This document shows positions 51,583-60,677 of a stretch of 64,000 nucleotides of DNA, in pieces. The notes under the pieces are model-generated. The model worked only from the letters and a program-made list of their open reading frames with translations. It was not told the origin of the DNA and did no database searches. Position 1 is the stretch's first letter. Every line of letters starts with the position of its first letter. Origin of the DNA: Actibacterium lipolyticum (lineage in GTDB: Bacteria > Pseudomonadota > Alphaproteobacteria > Rhodobacterales > Rhodobacteraceae); assembly GCF_900184935.1 (NCBI RefSeq), contig NZ_FXYE01000001.1, forward strand, positions 1,674,001-1,738,000. Direction: 5' to 3'. The translations under genes were made by a program, and so were the position numbers.

Positions 51583-53516
51583 TTGGCGAGTTTCCTTTTC
51601 ATTTTCTTGAATAAATCAGGGTGATGCGCGAGGAGCGCCTGACGCACCTCTGTTGCGGCAGCCTGGCCGCTGTCACACCCATAGTGCTTCCGGACGGTTT
51701 CTTCGGTATCACCAAGAATTGCCGCGGCTTTTGCGTAATTGCCCGGCTCCAGGGCGAGGACCAAGGTGGCGACGGCGTGGCGGCATTGATGTGGGGTCAG
51801 GCCAAGTCCAAGATTTGCGTCGCCAAGGGCCCACATCTCGGCCATCGTCGAAGGCGAAACGCAGCCCGCTGGAAGAGATACTTTGTCTTTCACAAGGCGG
51901 GGCGATGCCTTCCCTGGAAAAAGATACGGGCTGTCCGGAATTCTTCTTAACTCGACAAAGCGGGCACGCAGCTCATTTTGCCATTTCCAGAGGATCTCGG
52001 CATCGGCGTCCAAGACCGTTATGACTACCTTGATATCATTTTTGATTTCACCCGGTAAAAACGTGAGTTCAGCCTTCTTTTTGTCCCGGATCCAGACAAT
52101 GTTGCCGGGGCTGCCGGGGGCGCCGCGATGGCGAACCCGGATAATGTTGGATGTTCGCAGTGGCCGGGACAGCTGAATCGCTTGCATTGCCGCCGCCGCG
52201 TATAGGCGCAATGCCCGGTCCTCGGCATCCTCATCAGAGTTGGCCTTGGCGTGTGCGATATCCGCCATCGCCTGGTCGGCGAGCGAATATGGCCCACGCA
52301 CAAACTTCGCAGCGATTTGCGGATTGTCGCGCAAGACCTTGCAGGTATGTTCGGCTTCGTCCGTCATCTGCTTCGGCGTGACGATGTATTCCCAATAGCT
52401 GATCTTCATCAGGTCGATGAGTGCAACGATGTCCGGGCGGCACAGACCATGTCGTGCCACCGTTCGTAGGTTTGTAAGCCGCCCGTTGAGCGTCTGCGAT
52501 AATTTCGGATCCTTCAGTGTCAGGGAGTTTGTCGACCGCTGAATCTGATCTTCGCATGCGCCTTCCAGGTTTTCGCGTGTGATCAGATCAGCCAAGGTAG
52601 TCAGGGTTTCAGGCCTTTCTCGATCATCGACCGCGCGCCAGAGCCATGTCACAGCATTCCGGTAACCTGATAAGGCTGCAGTAGGATTGTCGATTTTTCT
52701 GCGGCGAGTCTTCGCGTATGCATTGACCTCGGCGAGGACAGCCTCAGGATCTTCGCCCGCCTCGAGGCGTGCTTTGACCTGCGCTGCTCGGTCCTCTGGT
52801 TTTGCAAGTGTCTGCTGGAACACCGCCTCAATATCTGCACGCAGAGCTTCGGGAAGCCACGACCACAGAATGCGACGCGCACGATCCGGCGAGCCGGGAA
52901 GCTTGAAGCCGACCGACGGCAAGAGGCCCCGAACTTCAGGAAGAACATTCTGCAAGGTGATGAGCTGATTGATCAGCTTGATGCCCTTATTGATCGACTT
53001 CCTGACCTTTGGGGTTGCTTCTCCGGCCACGCGGTCAATCTCTTCCTGCGACAACCCCAGCGGACTGGTCCGACATCTCGCACGGAGCGAGAAAAGCGAC
53101 TTGTGCTTGCCAGTCGGAAAGATCGCGCCGCGAGCCGTGAAGCCTTCATTTTCTTCGACCACCGCGATAACGCGATCCCATTGTTCACGCCCAATCTGCG
53201 GCACGACCATGGCATGGGCCTCGTGAAACCGAACCAGCAAGGCCCGAACGCGAGAGTTGCCGCGCCGGCGGGCTTTTTCAGGATCTTTCGACTTTGACAC
53301 GACACCGTAGGATGTCGGCGCGATCACCTTGTCAAAGTGAACCAAGTCAGCCGGTATCAGACCGATATCATCGTCGATCATGTTCATCCGTGCCGGAATT
53401 TTGTTGAGTTCGCGGATTGCGTCGTAGGATTCATCGTTGGCTTCTGCCCAACTCAGGACCTCACCCAACCAATAGTCCTTTGCCTGGCAAATCGAGGCCG
53501 TTGTATGCATTGTCAT
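51579..53516 (-). CDS. Large tyrosine recombinase, 645 aa
   Basis: Long recombinase with catalytic motifs near the C-terminus: Arg in SRPLRTSNIIRV, His-x-x-Arg in TPHQCRHAVATLVL, an LGD turn (Asp instead of the usual His) and a Tyr in RKHYG. The large N-terminal half (over 400 residues) has no recognised domain. ATG 53516 follows GAGGAG; the frame extends to 53558. Partner of the 445-aa recombinase. Confidence 0.85.
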   Translation of the reverse strand: MTMHTTASICQAKDYWLGEVLSWAEANDESYDAIRELNKIPARMNMIDDDIGLIPADLVHFDKVIAPTSYGVVSKSKDPEKARRRGNSRVRALLVRFHEAHAMVVPQIGREQWDRVIAVVEENEGFTARGAIFPTGKHKSLFSLRARCRTSPLGLSQEEIDRVAGEATPKVRKSINKGIKLINQLITLQNVLPEVRGLLPSVGFKLPGSPDRARRILWSWLPEALRADIEAVFQQTLAKPEDRAAQVKARLEAGEDPEAVLAEVNAYAKTRRRKIDNPTAALSGYRNAVTWLWRAVDDRERPETLTTLADLITRENLEGACEDQIQRSTNSLTLKDPKLSQTLNGRLTNLRTVARHGLCRPDIVALIDLMKISYWEYIVTPKQMTDEAEHTCKVLRDNPQIAAKFVRGPYSLADQAMADIAHAKANSDEDAEDRALRLYAAAAMQAIQLSRPLRTSNIIRVRHRGAPGSPGNIVWIRDKKKAELTFLPGEIKNDIKVVITVLDADAEILWKWQNELRARFVELRRIPDSPYLFPGKASPRLVKDKVSLPAGCVSPSTMAEMWALGDANLGLGLTPHQCRHAVATLVLALEPGNYAKAAAILGDTEETVRKHYGCDSGQAAATEVRQALLAHHPDLFKKMKRKLAK

Positions 53517-53784
53517 TTTTGATCTCCTCATCGCAAGGCACCTACGCTGCGCCTTCACGAAGAAAGGCGCGGCGCAAGGGCCTCGTCATGTCACTGTGGC
53601 TTCAGGAATTTGGAGATCGTTCCGGAAGGAGCGTTTTGCACATGTTGTCGCAATTTTTTTGCTTTTTGCATTCACGCCCGCCAACATAACGCCAATTTAT
53701 GTTTGGGGATGTATGTGCGGCTGACGTGGAAGTGTCGCTCGTGTCCGAAAAACCGATATGCTATCTGTGCGAATGATAGGGGCC

Positions 53785-54156
53785 TCAGACATACCAATCT
53801 TCGGCAAGATTGAATTCGAGATTTGCATTGATCCAATCGCGGGCGTCGTCGGGGTTGATGCGCACACTTCCGAATACATTTCGAGTGGGCAGGCCGTCCG
53901 CAATCATGCGTTCGATGCTCTTCACGCTATACCGCAGCTTCTTGGCGACACTCGATTTTCTCATCAAGGGCTTGCGGTATCGTTCGAGGCGTAGCCCTTT
54001 GGGCATTGGTCCCTTCTCGCACGCCCAGACATCTTCCCAGACAAGTCGGTACTGCCCTTTGATGCGCTGAGCGGGCAACACGCCGCGCTTGATCCAGGTT
54101 CGAATCGTCCCGGACGTGAGATCGAAATGTGTGGCGGTGTCTTCGACAGTCAGCAT
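53785..54156 (-). CDS. Double helix-turn-helix regulator
   Basis: A 123-residue protein made of two MerR/excisionase-type HTH modules in tandem: residues 1 to about 48 (LTSGTIRTWIKRGVLPAQRI) and about 64 to 112 (YSVKSIERMIADGLPTRNV). Each is followed by a WEDVW- or PDDARDW-type wing end. AAGGGAGA precedes ATG 54156. It diverges from the helicase gene across a 204-bp control region and lies upstream of the recombinases, so it may control them or direct excision. Confidence 0.75.
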   Translation of the reverse strand: MLTVEDTATHFDLTSGTIRTWIKRGVLPAQRIKGQYRLVWEDVWACEKGPMPKGLRLERYRKPLMRKSSVAKKLRYSVKSIERMIADGLPTRNVFGSVRINPDDARDWINANLEFNLAEDWYV

Positions 54157-54221
54157 GGTGGTCTCCCTTGTTGCTATGACATGGAATTAGTCGCCGGGAA
54201 TGCCCCTTCAAAATTCGAGCA

Positions 54222-54268
54222 ATGGTGGGGGTGTCCAATTGAAAGAAACAATTGAGCGACCCCACCAT
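54222..54268. promoter_or_regulatory. Interrupted inverted repeat in divergent control region
   Basis: Outer arms ATGGTGGGG (54222-54230) and CCCCACCAT (54260-54268) are perfect; inner CAATTG (54236-54241 and 54249-54254) repeats around the 7-nt loop AAAGAAA. It sits between the double-HTH gene and the helicase-like gene and is a candidate operator or recombination core. Confidence 0.55.
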
Positions 54269-54360
54269 AGCAGTTCCGACACCGCATCGGATGTCGAGAC
54301 AGATTGCATTTTGGAATGACTGCACGGGGAACAATGTCCTTTCCAAGCAAAGGATACCCC

Positions 54361-56541
54361 ATGGATCAGTTACATCATTTCCCTGCCGATCACGTCCGAC
54401 CGGTTTGGCGAGAGCCGGAGGACGCAAGGCGCGAACTTTACGAGCGCTTGGAGGCTTTCATTCGGGCCGCAGCGGCGGGAGATATCAATGATGGTGAGGA
54501 CTTTCCTGCACTGACGCTAAAAGTCAGCGCGGGTGTCGGCAAGACGAGTACGGCCCTGCGCTTGCTGGCAAGGCATGGCCGTGCTCTACTCGCCCGAGGC
54601 CACATAATGGTCTATGTGCCAACCTTGGAACTCGCTGAACGGGCCGCGGCAGATCTGCAAGAACTCGACAGTGACCTGCCGATTTCCATCATCCGCGGGC
54701 GTCTCGCTTCCAACCCGGACTCTGGCAAACAGATGTGTGAACGCCCCGATCTTGTCGAGGCCGTGACCAACCTCGTCCCATCGGTGACCCAGGCGCTTTG
54801 TCGCGTGGAACGCGGAGGCGAGTTAGTCGAGGCTCCCTGCGCATCTGAATGCCCGTATCTTTTGCAAAAGGACGCTGTCGGCGCGAAGATTCACTTTCTG
54901 TCGCACAGTTATCTTGAGGCCTACCCTCCTGTCGATCGGGATACACCTGTAGCTCTACGTATCATCGACGAAAAAGTATGGCCAAACTTCTGCTCGACCA
55001 CAGATATCTTCGTCGAAGAATTCCTGAGGGCGCCGGAACCAGGTTTCCCGCGTGAACTTCGCTCTGATCTGCTCATCGCGAAAACTGGCATCGTCGCGGC
55101 GCTGCAAAATGGCGCAGATGTTCGTAACCATCTCATGTCGCATAAGGTGGACAAGGAAAAACTCAAAGCGCTCTCAAAAGGAGAAACAGCCTCCAGAGAC
55201 AATCTCGACATCATGCCGAGTGACAGCGTCGCGCGGGTTGAGTTCATGCTCAAAAAACATGATCGATTTGCGCTCTTCGCGTCCCGAAAGCGACAGGCAT
55301 TGTTCGACCTGCTTGCCTCGAAGGAGGCACTCGGACCGAACCGGCTGACGCTTGAAGAGCGACCATGCGGATCCGGGACGAGACAGGTCATTCGGCTATA
55401 TAACGTTACAAAAATTGAGCGCGACGCACCGCTTCTGATGCTCGACGCTGACGCAGATGAGGCGATTGCCGAGAGGTTGGCGCCAGGAACCGGTTTCGCG
55501 AAAATTGAAACCAAGCCGCAAGCAGAGATTGTTCAGATCTCCGACCGAACAATGTCCGACACCTGGCTACTCGATCCGGAGGCTGGCACTGGTCGCAGAG
55601 CAAAGGTCCTCGCGATCATCGGCCGTGAAGTCACCCGAGCCGATGGCAGCGGCGTCCTTGTCGTGGCAACGAAATCAGTTCTTGAAAAGCTGCATGAGGA
55701 TGCAGGGCAGCCTGTCGGCTACGAGAAAGACGAGGATATGCGCCGGTCTCTTCTGGGGGCAATGCCGCGCTGGTTCGGCCCTAAAATGCTCGGCGTCAAC
55801 GACTACGAGCGCTATCGGACCATTGTCATCATCGGTCGCCTCCAACCGTGCATCCGCGATATCGAGAAGCAGGCCCGCAGCCTGTTCAATGATACCGAAG
55901 CTCCGCTTTCACAATTCACGGGCGGACCACTTCCGGAGCAAGAAACAGTCCGAATATTGCATGATGGTTCCTTGCATGCCGCAAAGGTTCGGTCGCATCC
56001 AGACCGACGGGTTGAGGCAGTCCTTCGACAGACTCGTGAGTGTGGGACCCTGCAAGCAATCGCACGGCTTCGCCTTGTATCGCCTGACCAGCCCAAGCGC
56101 GTTGTTGTTCTATCCAGCATGCCGTTGCTTGATCTGCCGATCTCGAAACTGACCACTCTGGACGCACTATTTCGCGACCTTGAGGATGAACCAGATCTTG
56201 CAGGGTATCTTCGTATGGAGCGCGCCCTGCGTGCAACCATGGGCCGTCCGGTCTGCGGGACCCGAGTTTCGGCCGCCGGCCTTGCAGCCGATTTATCAGA
56301 AGATTTCACCAGCGTGAACGCCGCCAAGGAATTTCGGCGGGGTCGCAACACGATCGCCATCCTGGATCTGATTGGGCGTATCGCCGCAAAAAATCAATGG
56401 CCGGTGACGCGCATCGATTTGACCCAGCAAGGTCGCGGTGGGTGCGCCACGCCCGCGGTTGTCTTTGCGCCAAGAAGCCAGGCCCTGTCGCAGGCTTCAC
56501 GGCTGTGGGCGGATTTTACCGCCCGACTGGTCACTCCATAA
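54361..56541 (+). CDS. P-loop helicase-like protein with XPD/DinG-type cysteine pattern
   Basis: A 726-residue ATPase. Walker A is SAGVGKTS (56 to 63), and a degenerate Walker B LRIIDEK has Asp203-Glu204. Between them are Cys126, Cys147, Cys160 and Cys164, the arrangement of Fe-S helicases of the XPD/DinG group, followed by HFLSHSYLEAY like their NH..L segment. LQAIARLRLV near the C-terminus resembles motif VI. AAAGGA precedes ATG 54361. It probably unwinds DNA for the mobile element, but this is inference. Confidence 0.65.
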   Translation: MDQLHHFPADHVRPVWREPEDARRELYERLEAFIRAAAAGDINDGEDFPALTLKVSAGVGKTSTALRLLARHGRALLARGHIMVYVPTLELAERAAADLQELDSDLPISIIRGRLASNPDSGKQMCERPDLVEAVTNLVPSVTQALCRVERGGELVEAPCASECPYLLQKDAVGAKIHFLSHSYLEAYPPVDRDTPVALRIIDEKVWPNFCSTTDIFVEEFLRAPEPGFPRELRSDLLIAKTGIVAALQNGADVRNHLMSHKVDKEKLKALSKGETASRDNLDIMPSDSVARVEFMLKKHDRFALFASRKRQALFDLLASKEALGPNRLTLEERPCGSGTRQVIRLYNVTKIERDAPLLMLDADADEAIAERLAPGTGFAKIETKPQAEIVQISDRTMSDTWLLDPEAGTGRRAKVLAIIGREVTRADGSGVLVVATKSVLEKLHEDAGQPVGYEKDEDMRRSLLGAMPRWFGPKMLGVNDYERYRTIVIIGRLQPCIRDIEKQARSLFNDTEAPLSQFTGGPLPEQETVRILHDGSLHAAKVRSHPDRRVEAVLRQTRECGTLQAIARLRLVSPDQPKRVVVLSSMPLLDLPISKLTTLDALFRDLEDEPDLAGYLRMERALRATMGRPVCGTRVSAAGLAADLSEDFTSVNAAKEFRRGRNTIAILDLIGRIAAKNQWPVTRIDLTQQGRGGCATPAVVFAPRSQALSQASRLWADFTARLVTP

Positions 56542-56679
56542 AAAAATCGGATTGCCAGAGCGAAAAGAATTCCGCGCCGCCGTGAGCGAACCGATCTCTT
56601 GAGTATCGCCCGTCGGCGGTAGGTTTCCGAAAGCAAGTTTCCGAAACCTTTTCAGAAATCAAACAGGAAAGGAAATTCC

Positions 56680-57312
56680 ATGTCAGCAAAAAACAAAGGC
56701 GGTCGCCCTCGGAAATATACTGCGGAACAGGTGGAGGACGCAATCGATTGGGTCGAAGCCCAAGGTGACGTCGCCGACGGCGCCTCTGTGAAAGAAGTCA
56801 TGCACGAAGAGCTCGGCGTTTCGCCCGGCATTGACGTGACCATCCTTAATGCCGAGGTCCAACGCATTTGCCGCGTCAGAGCCGAAGAAAAGTCAAGGCT
56901 GCTGGTGGCTAAGCTCCCTGCCCCGGCGAAGGATGCGGCGGTCGGCGTAGGCAACGAGGTTGCGCGCGCCGTGACGACTGTGCTTGCCGAGCAATTCGAT
57001 CAATTGAGCATGGAGAGCCGAAAACGAGAGGCAGAACTCGAAGCCGATCTGCGCGTATTCCGCCGCCGTATACAGGATCTCGAAGCACAGATCGCCGAGC
57101 ATGAGGCATCACACGCTGCTCAGGAGGAAAAGAACCATGATCTTACAAAACAGTCTGCGGCCAAAGATGTGGTGATTGCTGACCTAAATGCACAAATCGC
57201 CCAGTTCGGAAATCACACTGACCTCGAGGGCCGCTTTGTTGAGATTGTCAGAGACTTTATCTCCGGCAACATTCAGGAGGCCCGTCACGATGAGCTGAAA
57301 TCCGCGACATAG
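56680..57312 (+). CDS. KfrA-like DNA-binding coiled-coil protein
   Basis: A 210-residue protein whose N-terminal domain (KNKGGRPRKYTAEQVEDAIDWVE) resembles the KfrA N-terminal DNA-binding domain. A long heptad-like coiled coil covers about 105 to 165 (RKREAELEADLRVFRRR). KfrA proteins of plasmids autoregulate and help partition. ATG 56680 follows CAGGAAAGG. It lies 138 nt after the helicase-like gene and just before hsdM. Confidence 0.75.
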   Translation: MSAKNKGGRPRKYTAEQVEDAIDWVEAQGDVADGASVKEVMHEELGVSPGIDVTILNAEVQRICRVRAEEKSRLLVAKLPAPAKDAAVGVGNEVARAVTTVLAEQFDQLSMESRKREAELEADLRVFRRRIQDLEAQIAEHEASHAAQEEKNHDLTKQSAAKDVVIADLNAQIAQFGNHTDLEGRFVEIVRDFISGNIQEARHDELKSAT

Positions 57313-57460
57313 TCCTAAGACTGTCTGGCTCTCAAACCCGCTTTTGCGGCAAGAACCCTGCGGCGCGTACTTGCATCCAACTTCATATCGGCAGAAACTC
57401 ATTACAAAACAAAAAGGCGCGCGGCATCCGGAAGCCTATCGTCGAGCAGGAAGCCAGAAA

Positions 57461-58966
57461 ATGACCCCAGTTACCCAAGCCGAAATCAACAAAGCCGCAT
57501 GGGGGGCATGTGACACCTTCAGGGGCGTCGTCGACCCCTCGGTCTACAAGGATTACGTGCTCACCCTGCTGTTCCTCAAATACGTCAGTGACGTGTGGAA
57601 GGATCACTACGCCCGCTATCAGGCCGAACACCCCGACAGCCCGGAATTGGTCGAGGCGATGATGCAGCAAGAGGCCTTCAAGCTACCCGAGGGGGCCAGC
57701 TTCGACGCGCTGCACAAGCGGCGGCACGAGGCGGGTAATGGCGAACGCATTGACAAGGCGCTCCATGCCATCGAAGAGGCCAATGGTGACAAGCTGCGGG
57801 ACGTGTTCCAGGATATCAGCTTCAATTCCAACAAGCTCGGCGATGAGGAACAGAAAAACGACATCCTCCGCCACCTGCTGGAGGACTTCGCCAAAGATGC
57901 GCTCGACCTGCGCCCCTCCCGTGTCGGGCAACTGGACATCATCGGCGGGGCCTATGAATACCTGATCTCTCGCTTTGCCGCCACGGCAGGCAAGAAGGCG
58001 GGCGAGTTCTATACCCCCGCCGAGGTGTCCGATCTCATGGCGCGGCTGGCCGATCCGCAACCAGGGGATCACATCTGCGATCCAACCTGTGGGTCTGCCT
58101 CCCTCCTGATGAAATGCGGCAGACTGATCCGCAACAGCGGCGGCAAGGGCTATGCGCTCTATGGGCAAGAGGCGATCGGCTCCACCTGGGCGCTGGCCAA
58201 GATGAACCTGTTCCTGCATGGCGAGGAGAACCACCAGGTCGAATGGGGCGACACCATCCGCAATCCTAAGCTGCGCACCAAGGACGACGCACTGCGGCAC
58301 TTTGATATCGTCGTGGCAAACCCGCCGTTCAGCTTGGACAAATGGGGCACGGAGGCCGCCGAGACCGACAAGTTCGGACGCTTCCGCCGAGGCACCCCGC
58401 CCAAGACCAAGGGCGATTATGCCTTTATCCTGCACATGATCGAAACGCTGAAACCCAAGTCCGGCCGCGCCGTGGTGGTCGTGCCCCATGGGGTGCTGTT
58501 TCGTGGATCGTCAGAGGGGAAAATCCGCCAAAAGCTGATCGAGGAAAACCTGCTGGATGCCGTCATAGGCCTGCCGGAAAAGCTGTTCTTCGGCACGGGC
58601 ATCCCCGCCGCTCTTCTGGTGTTCCGCAAACACAAATCCGACGACAGCGTGATGTTCGTCGATGCGTCGCGAGAGTTCATCTCTGGCACCAACCAGAACG
58701 CCTTGAACCAGACCCACATCGACAAGATCGTCCAGACCTACGCTGTACGAGAGAGCGTGGACAAATACGCCTATCGCGCCACGCGGGCAGAGGTGGAAGA
58801 GAACGATTTCAACCTGAACATCCCCCGCTACGTGGACACATTCGAAGAGGAGGAAGAGATCGACTTGGTGGCCGTTCGGGCCGAGCGGCAGGCGCTGAAG
58901 GTCGAACTGGCCGAGTTGGAGGCCCGTATGGAGGGATATCTGCGGGAGCTTGGATATGGTTCCTGA
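57461..58966 (+). CDS. hsdM: Type I restriction-modification methyltransferase subunit
   Basis: Adenine methyltransferase of a type I R-M system, 501 residues. The HsdM N-terminal helical domain is followed by the GEFYTPAEVSDLM segment (181 to 193). SAM motif I is DPTCGSASL (207 to 215) and catalytic motif IV is NPPF (287 to 290). ATG 57461 follows CAGGAAG. It overlaps hsdS by 11 nt. The protein should pair 2:1 with HsdS. Confidence 0.97.
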   Translation: MTPVTQAEINKAAWGACDTFRGVVDPSVYKDYVLTLLFLKYVSDVWKDHYARYQAEHPDSPELVEAMMQQEAFKLPEGASFDALHKRRHEAGNGERIDKALHAIEEANGDKLRDVFQDISFNSNKLGDEEQKNDILRHLLEDFAKDALDLRPSRVGQLDIIGGAYEYLISRFAATAGKKAGEFYTPAEVSDLMARLADPQPGDHICDPTCGSASLLMKCGRLIRNSGGKGYALYGQEAIGSTWALAKMNLFLHGEENHQVEWGDTIRNPKLRTKDDALRHFDIVVANPPFSLDKWGTEAAETDKFGRFRRGTPPKTKGDYAFILHMIETLKPKSGRAVVVVPHGVLFRGSSEGKIRQKLIEENLLDAVIGLPEKLFFGTGIPAALLVFRKHKSDDSVMFVDASREFISGTNQNALNQTHIDKIVQTYAVRESVDKYAYRATRAEVEENDFNLNIPRYVDTFEEEEEIDLVAVRAERQALKVELAELEARMEGYLRELGYGS

Positions 58967-60161
58967 GGGGTGGAGCATCACAAAGCTATCTGACCTCGCT
59001 GATGTTAAGCGGGGGGCGGGTTCACAATACCTGACCTACGTTGACGAGCCTGACGAAGGTATCCGGCTAATTCGAATTGGTGACTTCTTGGGGGATAATC
59101 CCAAATTCGTCAGTCACACATCGGACATGGATCGGTTCATACTAAAGAAGGACGATATCTTGATCGCAGGAACTGGTGCCACCGCAGGCATTACGTTTGA
59201 AGTTCCTGAGCATTTTGAGGGCTATGCATTTTCATATAACGCACCCCGCATTCGACCCAAGAAACATGTAGATAAGGTTTTTCTGGTCAATTTTTTGAAG
59301 TCGAATGAAATCACTAAGCAGCAACGCAGTCTGTTTACTGGCAACGCACAACCGTTTTTAGATACAAAAGCGATTGGCGGCTTCAAAATTTTGACGCCCC
59401 CGCTCCCCGAACAACAGAAGATCGCGGATATCCTCTCGACCTGGGATGCGGCGATTGAGAAGACAGAGGCCCTGCTGGCCACCGCCAAAGCCCAAAAACG
59501 CGCCCTCATGCAATCCCTCCTCACAGGCAAACGCCGCTTCCCCGAGTTCGAGGGGCAGCCGTGGAAAGAGGTCCGGTTGGGGGATGTATTTTCACGCGTC
59601 AGACGCAGGAACACCGTCGGAAATGACAACGTCCTGACAATTTCGGCTCAGCATGGATTGGTTTCGCAGGAGAAGTACTTCAACAAGCGCGTCGCGGCAA
59701 AGGACCTCAGCGGTTATACTCTGCTTCACCACGGGGATTTCGCCTACAACAAGAGCTATTCTCGGGGATACCCTTTGGGTGCGATCAAGATGCTGGAGAT
59801 CGATGAACCTGGCGTTGTTTCCAGTCTTTACCTTTGCTTTGCATTGACGGACAAAAGTTCGAATTGCCGCGAGTATTTCCGCCACTTCTTTGAGGCGGGC
59901 CGCTTCAACCACGAAATTTACAAGATTGCCCAAGAAGGAGCCCGCAACCACGGATTGCTGAATGTGAGTTCAACGGACTTTTTCCGCGCTCAGGTCAGTG
60001 TTCCGCCGCTTGCTGAACAGCGAAAGATCGCAGCGGTTCTGAACTGTGCAGAGGACCAGATCGCCGAACATGCGCAATCGGTCGAAAAACTCCGCACCGA
60101 AAAGAAAGCCCTGATGCAGCAACTGCTCACAGGAAAACGGCGGGTGGTGGTCGATGCTTAG
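58956..60161 (+). CDS. hsdS: Type I R-M specificity subunit
   Basis: DNA-recognition subunit of 401 residues with two target-recognition domains, residues about 3 to 150 and 205 to 345. They are separated by repeated conserved helices ending in QSLLTGKRRFPEF and QQLLTGKRRVVV, the usual near-identical repeats of HsdS. The bipartite target sequence cannot be predicted. The start overlaps hsdM; the last 8 nt overlap the next gene. Confidence 0.94.
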   Translation: MVPEGWSITKLSDLADVKRGAGSQYLTYVDEPDEGIRLIRIGDFLGDNPKFVSHTSDMDRFILKKDDILIAGTGATAGITFEVPEHFEGYAFSYNAPRIRPKKHVDKVFLVNFLKSNEITKQQRSLFTGNAQPFLDTKAIGGFKILTPPLPEQQKIADILSTWDAAIEKTEALLATAKAQKRALMQSLLTGKRRFPEFEGQPWKEVRLGDVFSRVRRRNTVGNDNVLTISAQHGLVSQEKYFNKRVAAKDLSGYTLLHHGDFAYNKSYSRGYPLGAIKMLEIDEPGVVSSLYLCFALTDKSSNCREYFRHFFEAGRFNHEIYKIAQEGARNHGLLNVSSTDFFRAQVSVPPLAEQRKIAAVLNCAEDQIAEHAQSVEKLRTEKKALMQQLLTGKRRVVVDA

Positions 60162-60675
60162 TGGGTTTGCACGGGTAGCTTTGACGGCTACGGCAATCGC
60201 CCCCGTAGGATTTACCTATGCGGCCGTTGCCGCATTGAACGAACGGTATGACATCATGCTACTGTTGATGTTCGGCTCCGCGATTCTGGTCCACATTTGT
60301 GTCTGGGTATTGAATGCAACCAAGGGAAAGAACGCTCCAGCCTCTGAAACCTACCCGATCACAACTGTGGAGCCCGCCGACCGCGAGAACACGGCAATCA
60401 TCCTGCTCTATCTGATGCCCTTGTTCACCGCAGATTTCAACGACCTGAATTGGGCAATTTGGATACCCACTCTGCTGATCTTCGCTGTCATTGCATTTAC
60501 CAGTCACAGCTATTTCTTTAACCCATTGCTGGGTCTCTACGGTTGGCACTTTTATAAAGTCGGAACTCCTGAGATGGTCACCAGAGTATTGATATCAAAG
60601 AAGACCATTCGCAAAGGCAACTGCAATATAGTGGGTGTCGATTTGGGTGATTATGTAATTTTAGATACGGAGTAA
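60154..60675 (+). CDS. kwaA: Membrane protein, KwaA-like (Kiwa anti-phage system)
   Basis: A 173-residue membrane protein with four hydrophobic segments (about residues 7 to 27, 33 to 53, 79 to 92 and 99 to 120). The cytosolic tail contains FNPLLGLYGWHFYKVGT and ends DLGDYVILDTE. The four-helix layout and the following DUF4868-like gene match KwaA-KwaB of Kiwa. ATG 60154 overlaps the hsdS stop by 8 nt. Assignment is by architecture and context, since KwaA sequences diverge strongly. Confidence 0.7.
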   Translation: MLSGFARVALTATAIAPVGFTYAAVAALNERYDIMLLLMFGSAILVHICVWVLNATKGKNAPASETYPITTVEPADRENTAIILLYLMPLFTADFNDLNWAIWIPTLLIFAVIAFTSHSYFFNPLLGLYGWHFYKVGTPEMVTRVLISKKTIRKGNCNIVGVDLGDYVILDTE

Positions 60676-60677
60676 TT

